The notes under the pieces are model-generated. The model worked only from the letters and a program-made list of their open reading frames with translations. It was not told the DNA's origin and searched no databases. Positions 1 through 5,239 of a stretch of 5,239 nt of DNA are shown in pieces. Position 1 is the stretch's first letter; each line of letters begins with the position of its first letter. The translations under genes and the position numbers were made by a program. Where the stretch lies: assembly GCA_947505565.1 (NCBI GenBank), contig CANNLB010000277.1, positions 1 through 5,239 of the forward strand, in the 5' to 3' direction. Source of the stretch: Acidobacteriota bacterium. Its GTDB lineage: Bacteria; Acidobacteriota; Terriglobia; Bryobacterales; Bryobacteraceae.

Positions 1-2
1 AC

Positions 3-1628
3 TGGTTTTGGCGGAGCGAAGGGGGGTGGCGGCGGGCGGCGGCGGGGTTAGGGCTGATGGGTTTGCTGGGATTCCTTTTGAGTTCGCTGCAGTTGATGGC
101 GGTTTGGGAGACGCTGCCGCATATCACGCGAGAGGCGCTGAGTTTGGCGATGTTTAATGAAAATGCGTTGCCGGGGGCGCATTGGGCGGGGCTGTTTGTG
201 CCGAACGTGTTGGGCGGGATGCATGGGGTGCCGAGCTACGCCAAGGACGCGCAATTGGTGGAAGTGTTTCTGTATTGCGGCTTGGCACCGCTCGTGCTGG
301 CGGGGCTGGCGAGAGGGCGGGATGCCTGGTTTTGGAGCGGGGTGTTTGTGGTGAGCGCGGTGCTGGCGCTGGGATTTGCACCGGTGCAGGAGGTGTTGTT
401 TCGGGTTCCGGGCTACAACCTGTTTCGGGCGGCGGGGCGGCATCGGCAGGAGATGGCGCTGGCGGTGAGCGTGCTGGCGACGATGGGGTTGGAGCGTTTC
501 GGGGAGGGTAGGCGGTGGCGGAGTTTTGCGGTGGTGGGGGCGATGGTGGCGGCGGGGTTGGGGTGGACGTCGATGGTGCCGATTCATGAGTCCGTGAACG
601 TGGTGGTGAGTGGGTTTTCGGCGGCGCATTGGCGGGCGGTGAACACGCAGTGGCTGCATCCGACGTTGCTGTTTCCGGTGTTGGCGCTGGGCGCGGCAGG
701 ATTGTGTCTCTGGCGGAGAGCGCCGGGATGGGTGTGGGGTTTAGTGCTGCTGGTGGACGTTTGGAGCGTGAATCGGACGATCTACGCGAATCCGGATACG
801 ACGAGCCTGTATGGGCGGGAGCGGAAGAGTGAGATCCGGTATCTGTTTGAGAAGGGGTATGATCCGGTGCATGAGCGGATTCTGCCGATTGATCCGCGGG
901 TGGGAGAGGCGTATCCGCTGCAAAGCATGATGTATGGGTTGAACGTGGCGAATGACTTCACGCCGATGTGGATGAAGCGGTATCAGGCGTTGACGGGGTT
1001 CGCGCTGAACGGCGCGGGCGGTGAGTTTCTGGTGGCGAGGCAGGCGCTGCTTTCGTCGTTGGGGGTGCGGTTTGTGTTGACGAAGTGGCCGGAGAGTGTC
1101 GCGGCGGTGCGCGGGGCGAAGGGCTACACGGAGTTGGCGGCGTCGCGGGAAGGAATTACGGTATTTGAGAATCCGGCGGCGTTGCGGCGGTTCCGATTTG
1201 CGCGGGAGGTCGTTCCGGTAGCGGATTTCGCGGCGGCGCAGGCTTTGTGGGCGAAGGCGGGCGGGTTTGAACCGGGTCGGCAGGCGATGGTGGAAGGAGC
1301 GGCGAAGGCGGAGACGTTGGGCGGTGGGCGGGTGGTAAGCGAACGGATCGAAAATACGCGGCTTGCATGGCGGGTGGCGACCGAGGGGGGGCGGAGCCTG
1401 TTTGTGGTGGCCGATACGTGGTTTCCGGGATGGACGGCGACGGTGGATGGGAAGGCGGTGCCGATCGAGATCGTGAATGGGGGCGTCCGAGGAGTCTTCA
1501 TCGGCGGTGCCGGTGAACACGAGGTCGCGATGAGTTTTTGGCCGTGGAGTTTGACGGTGGGTTCGGGGCTGACGGCGTGCGGTTTCCTGTTGGGAGCGGC
1601 TCTGGTGCTGCGGAACGAAAGGACGTAG
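3..1628 (+). CDS. YfhO-family polytopic membrane protein, 5'-truncated by window edge
   Basis: The frame is open from base 3, and 18 in-frame codons precede the first Met at 57, so the true start lies upstream; 541 residues are visible, against roughly 700-900 in the family. Counting from Met57, hydrophobic segments lie at about 1-19, 67-85, 91-108, 157-176, 201-219 and 224-237. The loop around 113-135 carries the family-like PGYNLFRAAGRHRQE stretch. A large extracytoplasmic region (about 238-495) follows, ending in a small beta-rich domain with the typical DTWFPGWTATVDGK motif (453-466), then a last membrane helix (497-519). YfhO proteins are GT-C-like membrane proteins; B. subtilis YfhO is implicated in glycosylating lipoteichoic acid, but most homologues have no known substrate. 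The stop is 2 bases before a second glycosyltransferase-like gene, which suggests an operon for surface glycans. No frameshift is visible. The family call is from memory of motifs; the substrate is unknown. Confidence 0.85.
   Translation, partial: WFWRSEGGWRRAAAGLGLMGLLGFLLSSLQLMAVWETLPHITREALSLAMFNENALPGAHWAGLFVPNVLGGMHGVPSYAKDAQLVEVFLYCGLAPLVLAGLARGRDAWFWSGVFVVSAVLALGFAPVQEVLFRVPGYNLFRAAGRHRQEMALAVSVLATMGLERFGEGRRWRSFAVVGAMVAAGLGWTSMVPIHESVNVVVSGFSAAHWRAVNTQWLHPTLLFPVLALGAAGLCLWRRAPGWVWGLVLLVDVWSVNRTIYANPDTTSLYGRERKSEIRYLFEKGYDPVHERILPIDPRVGEAYPLQSMMYGLNVANDFTPMWMKRYQALTGFALNGAGGEFLVARQALLSSLGVRFVLTKWPESVAAVRGAKGYTELAASREGITVFENPAALRRFRFAREVVPVADFAAAQALWAKAGGFEPGRQAMVEGAAKAETLGGGRVVSERIENTRLAWRVATEGGRSLFVVADTWFPGWTATVDGKAVPIEIVNGGVRGVFIGGAGEHEVAMSFWPWSLTVGSGLTACGFLLGAALVLRNERT
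1618..1623 (+). promoter_or_regulatory. Ribosome binding site of the glycosyltransferase gene
   Basis: AAAGGA lies inside the last codons of the YfhO-like gene, 7 bases before the ATG at 1631. It fixes that ATG as the start, rather than the in-frame ATG at 1538, which lies deep inside the upstream gene. The close packing also suggests co-transcription and perhaps translational coupling. Confidence 0.6.
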
Positions 1629-1630
1629 GA

Positions 1631-1879
1631 ATGGCTAAGAAGAAGACGCAGACGATAACAAAGAGGAACGATGGTCGTATGGCCGAGCGGTTGATTCTGT
1701 GCGCGGTAACGCTCATAGCCCCCTTGATGGCTTATTGGTTGGGTCAGCATACGGCGGAGGTGCCGATCATCCACGACGCCGAGGGGTATCGGCTCATCGC
1801 CAAAGATATCGAGAAGAGCGGTATCTTTTCGAAACATTACTTGTCGGAGTTACGGACCTATGGGTGTCCGCCTTCCTGA
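1631..1879 (+). CDS. N-terminal fragment of the broken glycosyltransferase (82 aa as read)
   Basis: This is the first readable piece of the frameshifted gene. It has a Lys/Arg-rich cytoplasmic start (MAKKKTQTITKR), one clear membrane helix (residues about 20-38) and the start of the first outer loop with D49 and E51 in HDAEGY, the candidate catalytic acids of a GT-C enzyme. Sense ends at about Tyr77-Gly78 (LRTYG); the last four residues before TGA1877 are probably out of frame. The natural continuation is in the next frame, where FLTLAWQLAKVVERPE (1873-1920) reads as the expected second helix region. Confidence 0.7.
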   Translation: MAKKKTQTITKRNDGRMAERLILCAVTLIAPLMAYWLGQHTAEVPIIHDAEGYRLIAKDIEKSGIFSKHYLSELRTYGCPPS

Positions 1880-3101
1880 CCTTGGCATGGCAATTGGCGA
1901 AGGTGGTGGAGCGGCCGGAGCGGGTGTCGGTGTGGGCGGTTCAGGTGGGGCTCCATTTCGGGGCGCTGCGGCGTGCGGGAGTGCGCAGTTGGCGGCGGTG
2001 GTGGCGCATTCTTTTGCGCTTTTGTATCCGCGCTACTACCTGACCGAGACTTTGTCGCTTTCGATGGGGACGGCGCTGCTGGCGGGTGCCATTGCGGCTT
2101 GGGCGGGTCGGTTGCCGGGTTGGCTGCATGCGGTGGGCGGCTTGGTTTGCGGCGCGATGGTGATGGTGCGGCCGGCGAATCTGTTTATGGTTCCGGTGTG
2201 GTTGCTGGTGGTAGGTTTGGCGCTGCGTCGGCGGCAGTGGGTGGCGGTGTTGGGGCTATTCTTCATCCTGATTCCTTGGTGGCCGCAGTATCGGAACAAC
2301 CAGCTTTATCACGGCGAGGCGACGCCGTTTGTGGCGACGAAACTGGTGCCGCTGCAGCAGAGGATGGGCGTGCTGTTTTTGAAGTACGCGACGTCGATTG
2401 TGCCGGGAGCCGATGCGCGAATTAAATACGAAAATCCATTCTTAGTCGATGTCGAGGCGGCGACGGCGGATCCGCTGGGATGGTACTTCCGGCATCCAAT
2501 AGCGGGGCTGAAAACGTGGGTGGTCCATGTTTTTGCTCTGTTTGACCAGGATCTGCCGTTGCCCTATGTTGAGGATCCAGCGCCTTGGTATTCCCCGTTT
2601 GTCGCGGGGGCGAACTGGGCGGTGGTGGGGCTGGGATTTTGGACGATGGGATTCGTGTGGCGGAGGCGGAGCGAGCTTACGGCGGGGGAGAAAGGGGCGG
2701 TGATTCTGACGGGGACGTTGATCTTAGGACATATAGGATTGCACAGCCTGATGTTGGTGGAGGGGCGATATGGGGTGGCGTTGCTGATTCCGCTGTATGG
2801 GTTCGCGGCGGTTGGGCTGGTGGGCCTGCGGGGGAGGAAGGAGGGGTTGGCGGTGGGGGCGGTGTTGCTGGTCGTGAGCGGGGCCGGGGTGACGGCGTCG
2901 ACTTGGTTGCAGCGCCAGGCACCGGCGATTCAGGGGGCAATGGTGGCGCAGGATCCGGGGTTAGGAGGGGTTGCCGAGAGGTTGACGGGTCGGGGGCAAT
3001 GGACCGGCTGTACCATTCGGCTTGGTCGACATGGGCGATGTCGATGGCAGAGATTGGCCCGGACGCGGAAGGGATTTTGGTTTCCGATGGGAAGCAGGTG
3101 A
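1860..3101 (+). CDS. Central membrane fragment of the broken glycosyltransferase (open frame, 413 aa)
   Basis: The real protein part of this frame runs from about 1963 (AACGSAQLAAVVAHSF) to about 2996. The first 34 or so codons after ATG1860 are a Gly/Ala-rich shadow of the neighbouring frame, and the last 35 codons (after GRGQW) are again a shadow that ends at TGA3099. The real part has several hydrophobic helices, an outer-loop region with WYFRHPIAGLKTW (2481-2519), and a helix starting at EGRYG that resembles the last helices of GT39-like enzymes. If translated alone, it has no convincing start; ATG2064 is the first Met within the true frame and would lose the N-terminal catalytic loop. 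Confidence 0.6.
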   Translation: MGVRLPDLGMAIGEGGGAAGAGVGVGGSGGAPFRGAAACGSAQLAAVVAHSFALLYPRYYLTETLSLSMGTALLAGAIAAWAGRLPGWLHAVGGLVCGAMVMVRPANLFMVPVWLLVVGLALRRRQWVAVLGLFFILIPWWPQYRNNQLYHGEATPFVATKLVPLQQRMGVLFLKYATSIVPGADARIKYENPFLVDVEAATADPLGWYFRHPIAGLKTWVVHVFALFDQDLPLPYVEDPAPWYSPFVAGANWAVVGLGFWTMGFVWRRRSELTAGEKGAVILTGTLILGHIGLHSLMLVEGRYGVALLIPLYGFAAVGLVGLRGRKEGLAVGAVLLVVSGAGVTASTWLQRQAPAIQGAMVAQDPGLGGVAERLTGRGQWTGCTIRLGRHGRCRWQRLARTRKGFWFPMGSR

Positions 3102-3772
3102 GCGTGATGGAGCACGACGTGGTGGTGGAGCCGGAGCGGGAATACACCGTGTTGCTCGATGTGCAGGGCGAGGCGGGATCGACCGAGGGGTTGCGGGTGG
3201 AGTTTGCGGGGCAGAGCGCGGAGTGGCGAAAGCACAATGGAAACTACCAGCCAGCGAAGTTCATTTGGAAGACCGGGGCGGAAACGCCGGTCGGGGTACG
3301 ATTGCGATTTTCATCGATGGCCCGGCGGCCGTTGCGGCTTCGGAAAGTCCAGTTTTCCGGGGGAGGCGAGAGATGGGCGGGGTGGAGCACGGGCAGCGCC
3401 GTGACCGGGTTTGATCGGGAGCCGGTGCTGTGTTCGGGCGGGACGGGTGGAATCAGTATCTTGTCGCGGCCGGTGAAGCTCGAAAAGAACACCGAGTATG
3501 TCGTAAGTGTTGCGGTCCGTGGGCCGGCGGGAAAGGAGCGGCTGACGATGGGGCAGGAGCAGCTATTGAGCGTGGACCTTTACGGGGGCGCGCAGTACGA
3601 TCATCGGGAGCAAAACGCGCTGATCGAAGAATTTAGCGGGGAATTTGAGCAAAAGGAGTTCCGCTGGAACTCGGGAGCCGATGCCCCGGAGCAGGCGGAG
3701 CTGCGTTTCGTGACGATGAGTCAGAAACCGATACAGGTGAGTAACGTCGTATTTCGGAAAGCGGGAGACTAG
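2999..3772 (+). CDS. C-terminal beta-module fragment of the broken glycosyltransferase (about 257 aa)
   Basis: From ATG2999 this frame reads MDRLYHSAWSTWAMSMAEIG and goes on to TAG3770. No membrane helix is visible. The composition (alternating hydrophobic and polar residues, Thr/Val/Gln-rich, aromatic-rich) suggests beta-sandwich folds, and it contains two related modules of about 110-125 residues. Placed after the last helix of a GT-C enzyme, it would sit outside the membrane, where such modules may bind glycan or position the acceptor. It could also be a separate gene, but no ribosome binding site at proper distance is seen before ATG2999, and one G added to the run at 2992-2996 joins it in frame to the membrane part. 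I do not recognise the domain family. Confidence 0.6.
   Translation: MDRLYHSAWSTWAMSMAEIGPDAEGILVSDGKQVSVMEHDVVVEPEREYTVLLDVQGEAGSTEGLRVEFAGQSAEWRKHNGNYQPAKFIWKTGAETPVGVRLRFSSMARRPLRLRKVQFSGGGERWAGWSTGSAVTGFDREPVLCSGGTGGISILSRPVKLEKNTEYVVSVAVRGPAGKERLTMGQEQLLSVDLYGGAQYDHREQNALIEEFSGEFEQKEFRWNSGADAPEQAELRFVTMSQKPIQVSNVVFRKAGD
3032..3355 (+). repeat. Protein-level tandem module 1 (108 codons)
   Basis: This runs from Trp3032 to Phe3353. Key positions shared with module 2 are a Trp at the start, a Tyr 38 codons later in REYTVLLDV (module 2: TEYVVSVAV, 38 codons after its Trp), a Gly-x-Ala-Gly turn, and a closing 32-codon stretch from Phe3260 with the pattern F-W--GA--P----LRF--M---P-----V-F. I count 12 identities in 32 ungapped positions of that closing stretch. 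Confidence 0.6.
3383..3754 (+). repeat. Protein-level tandem module 2 (124 codons)
   Basis: This runs from Trp3383 to Phe3752 and is the partner of module 1. It is about 16 codons longer, with the extra residues in the middle (around LYGGAQYDHREQNALIEE). The closing stretch from Phe3659 aligns without gaps to that of module 1. The repeat is visible in protein only; the DNA copies have diverged, so it is an old duplication. Confidence 0.6.
3769..3772. other. Tail-to-tail stop codon overlap (CTAG)
   Basis: The palindrome CTAG gives TAG to the plus-strand glycosyltransferase tail (3770-3772) and TAG to the minus-strand phosphate transporter (3769-3771). There is no spacer and I see no hairpin with a T run on either side, so transcripts from each side probably run into the other gene or end by a factor-dependent route. 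Confidence 0.85.
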
Positions 3773-4797
3773 TTCTTTCCGAAGGCCAGTTGGATGAAGA
3801 ACATGACGACGGCACCGACAAGGGCGGAAGCGGGGATGGTCATGACCCACGCCCAGATGATGTTGGTGGCCAGACCCCAGCGGACGGCTTTGAGACGCTG
3901 AATGGAGCCGACGCCGACGATGGCACCCGCGATGACGTGGGTGGTGGAGACGGGCATCTTCAGATAGGTCGCAAAGAGAATGGACATGGCGGCGGCGGTT
4001 TCGGCACTGAAACCACCACGGGGCTTGAGGCGGGTGAGGCGGCCTCCCATCGTGCGGATGATCCGCCAGCCGCCGCTGAGCGTGCCGAGGCCGATGGCGA
4101 TGTGGGCCGCGAAGATCACCGGGACGGGGACGACAAAGGTGTTCAAGTAACCGGCGGTGACCAGGACGCCGGTGATGATGCCCATCGTTTTTTGGGCGTC
4201 GTTGGTGCCGTGGGCGAAGGAGAAGATCGCCGAGCTGAGAAGCTGGAGCATGCGGAACCAGTTATCCATCTTGGTGGGGGAGGCGCGGCGGAAGATCCAG
4301 AAGATGGCGATCATTAACAGATAGGCGAGCAACATGCCGAGCAGAGGCGAGATAACGATGAAGGCGATGGTTTTGATCCAGCCATCGATGACGAGGGCTT
4401 CGAAGATGTGGGAGACGCCGACGGTCATGGCGACTTTCGCCATGGCGGCACCGCCGTAACCGCCGAGAAGGGCGTGGGAGGAGCTGGTGGGGAGGCCGAA
4501 ATACCAGGTAATCAGATCCCACGTAATGGCTCCGAGGAGGCCGGCGAGGATGACATAGGGCGTGACGATTTTGAGGTCGACCATGCCCTTTCCGACGGTG
4601 GAGGCGACGCCCGTTTCGAACGCGAAGGCGGCGATGAAGTTCCAGAAGGCGGCCCAGGCGACGGCCTGGAAGGGCGAGAGGACGCGGGTCGCAATGATGG
4701 TGGCAACGGAGTTGGCTGCGTCATGAAAGCCGTTGATGTAATCGAAGGCCAAGGCGACCGCGATGATCAGGGCTACCAGGATGAGGGTGGTATCCAT
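3769..4797 (-). CDS. pit: PiT-family low-affinity inorganic phosphate transporter
   Basis: This 342-residue inner-membrane protein would bring in phosphate (as metal-phosphate in bacterial Pit) using an ion gradient. The two-fold PF01384 architecture is clear. The first half has NGFHDAANSVAT (22-33) and LPTSSSHALLGG (102-113); the second half has FAHGTNDAQKTMG (194-206) and MPVSTTHVIAG (281-291). These inverted-repeat motifs carry the Asp/Asn and Ser/Thr residues that bind ion and phosphate in PiT proteins. About ten helices are visible, with a short central loop (about 169-182, RRASPTKMDNW) instead of the long loop of E. coli PitA (499 residues); the length fits the short bacterial/archaeal subfamily and looks complete. 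Start ATG4797 gives MDTTLILVAL directly before the first helix. It lies 9 bases after the DUF47 stop with no Shine-Dalgarno in the gap, so translational coupling is likely. Third codon positions favour C, unlike the plus-strand genes. Confidence 0.96.
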   Translation of the reverse strand: MDTTLILVALIIAVALAFDYINGFHDAANSVATIIATRVLSPFQAVAWAAFWNFIAAFAFETGVASTVGKGMVDLKIVTPYVILAGLLGAITWDLITWYFGLPTSSSHALLGGYGGAAMAKVAMTVGVSHIFEALVIDGWIKTIAFIVISPLLGMLLAYLLMIAIFWIFRRASPTKMDNWFRMLQLLSSAIFSFAHGTNDAQKTMGIITGVLVTAGYLNTFVVPVPVIFAAHIAIGLGTLSGGWRIIRTMGGRLTRLKPRGGFSAETAAAMSILFATYLKMPVSTTHVIAGAIVGVGSIQRLKAVRWGLATNIIWAWVMTIPASALVGAVVMFFIQLAFGKN

Positions 4798-4806
4798 GGC
4801 GAAAGG

Positions 4807-5239
4807 CTAGCTATTTTTAACCACGATGTTCTGGAGGGCGTCGGCGACATCCTCGCAGGCGTCGACGGTGCTTTCCAGATAGTCATAAATCTCTTTGAGC
4901 TTGATGACTTGGATGGGGTTGGTTTCGTTGTCGAAGAGGTCAACGACCGCTTGACGGACGATCACGTCCACTTCGCCTTCGATGCGATTGATTTCGATGC
5001 AATGCTGCACGATCCGAGGCATGTCATCGAGCGCGGCGACGGCCTTCGTGAGTTCGCGAGAGCAATCGTGGATCAGGTTGCAGATTTGCACGATCGGACC
5101 GGGGATGGGATCGATGCGATAGGAGAGTAGGCGGTGAGCGACGTCTTCAATGCCATCGAGCACATCGTCGAGGCGGGAGCAGAGGGAATGGATGTCCTCC
5201 GGGTCGAGCGGAGTGATGAAGGTTTGGTTGAGCCGCGTG
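4807..5239 (-). CDS. DUF47 / PhoU-like Pit accessory protein, 5' end outside window
   Basis: The frame stays open to the right edge; 143 residues are visible out of the usual 205-215, so about 65 N-terminal residues are missing. The edge portion reads LNQTFITPLDPEDIHSL followed by CSRLDDVLDGIEDVAHR, which is the conserved core of DUF47 (PF01865, TIGR00153) proteins, so the GTG at 5161-5163 is an internal Val and not the start. The protein is all-helical and acidic, ending in YDYLESTVDACEDVADALQ, the typical last helix; the Asp/Glu-rich helices match the metal-binding faces of PhoU-like folds. It has no membrane segment and should be cytoplasmic. The family is regularly encoded just before pit genes, as in the orfA-pit operon of Sinorhizobium meliloti, and is thought to modulate the transporter. 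Promoter and any Pho box lie beyond the edge. Confidence 0.93.
   Translation of the reverse strand, partial: TRLNQTFITPLDPEDIHSLCSRLDDVLDGIEDVAHRLLSYRIDPIPGPIVQICNLIHDCSRELTKAVAALDDMPRIVQHCIEINRIEGEVDVIVRQAVVDLFDNETNPIQVIKLKEIYDYLESTVDACEDVADALQNIVVKNS

Larger units (their letters stand above)
1631..3772 (+). pseudogene. GT-C (ArnT/PMT, GT39-like) membrane glycosyltransferase with C-terminal beta modules, broken by three frameshifts
   Basis: Similarity-like content runs through three frames in order: ATG1631 to about 1863, then about 1864-1962, then about 1963-2996, then about 2997-3772. Each switch needs one extra base; one added G in the runs at 1862-1864, 1960-1963 and 2992-2996 restores a single frame of 714 residues. 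The repaired protein has an N-terminal helix (about residues 20-38), then a loop with acidic residues (HDAEGYRLIA), the place where GT-C enzymes keep their catalytic or metal-binding acids. About eight to ten helices follow, with TETLSLS (2043-2063), MVRPAN (2163-2180) and EGRYG (2760-2774), all resembling conserved spots in GT39-like enzymes. Such enzymes move a sugar from a polyprenyl-phosphate donor on the outer face of the membrane. The tail holds two related modules. Either a real pseudogene or a consensus with homopolymer undercalls; the intact coding signal between breaks favours sequence error. Substrate unknown. Confidence 0.75.

Noticed and set aside
741..1520. Long minus-strand open frame (259 codons) opposite the YfhO-like gene, with another at 1124-1837
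   Set aside because: The products are Arg/Pro/His-rich without any domain-like pattern. They are what a G-ending, stop-poor codon usage gives on the opposite strand.
1860..1962. Gly/Ala-rich N terminus of the central open frame
   Set aside because: In the same bases another frame encodes a plausible helix region (FLTLAWQLAKVVERPE onward), so the Gly-rich reading is a frame artefact.
1862..2996. Programmed -1 ribosomal frameshifting as the reason for the three breaks
   Set aside because: No classic X-XXY-YYZ slippery heptamer with a following stem is apparent at the sites, and three programmed shifts in one gene would be extraordinary. Missing G bases explain all three more simply.
2585..2998. 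Extension of the C-terminal module frame upstream to an ATG at 2585
   Set aside because: This part reads as Gly-rich low complexity, while the other frame here encodes the glycosyltransferase helices. The true use of this frame begins at about 2997.
4408..5130. Plus-strand open frame of 240 codons opposite pit and the DUF47 gene
   Set aside because: The translation is Asp/Gly/Glu-rich low complexity and runs across two well-recognised minus-strand genes; it is a shadow.
5161..5163. GTG as start of a short 118-residue DUF47 protein
   Set aside because: The frame continues upstream to the window edge with strongly family-like sequence (TFITPLDPEDIHSL, CSRLDDV), so this codon is an internal valine.
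1..5239. CRISPR arrays, insertion sequences, tRNA genes, phage or defence genes
   Set aside because: I saw no regular direct repeats with spacers, terminal inverted repeats, transposase motifs or cloverleaf-like sequences; the window is taken up almost entirely by the four genes described.

Overview
The window reads as bacterial chromosome of high G+C content, fully coding, with four genes in two convergent blocks. The style of the proteins (a YfhO-like membrane protein next to a polytopic glycosyltransferase, and a short PiT phosphate transporter behind a PhoU-like DUF47 protein) and the G-rich coding strand fit a soil-type bacterium. Acidobacteriota (Bryobacterales/Solibacter-like) is my best guess, but it rests on general resemblance only. 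There is no rRNA, tRNA, mobile element, CRISPR array or phage signal, and no gene-free stretch longer than about 10 bases.

Left block (plus strand, 1-3772). The window opens inside a YfhO-family membrane protein (3-1628, 5' end cut off by the window edge). Two bases after its stop, behind a good ribosome binding site, starts a polytopic GT-C-type glycosyltransferase (ArnT/PMT, GT39-like superfamily) whose open frame is broken three times. All three breaks need one extra base to be repaired, and each can be repaired by one extra G in a G run (about 1862-1864, 1960-1963, 2992-2996). Repaired, it would be one protein of 714 residues: about 450 residues of membrane glycosyltransferase followed by two tandem, related beta-rich modules (about 3032-3355 and 3383-3754). 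The two genes are probably one operon for building or decorating a cell-surface glycan with lipid-linked sugars.

Right block (minus strand, 3769-5239). A DUF47/PhoU-like protein (5' end beyond the right edge) is followed after 9 bases by a complete PiT-family phosphate transporter. This is the classic two-gene Pit accessory protein plus Pit layout for low-affinity inorganic phosphate uptake. Its promoter lies outside the window.

The two blocks meet tail to tail and overlap by four bases, sharing the palindrome CTAG as both stop codons, so no terminator fits between them. The plus strand is G-rich over C throughout, including under the minus-strand genes, which points to a replication-strand bias rather than only codon choice. 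I see no strong evidence for a wholly new system. The most unusual items are the modular C-terminal tail on the glycosyltransferase and the pattern of three same-direction frameshifts.
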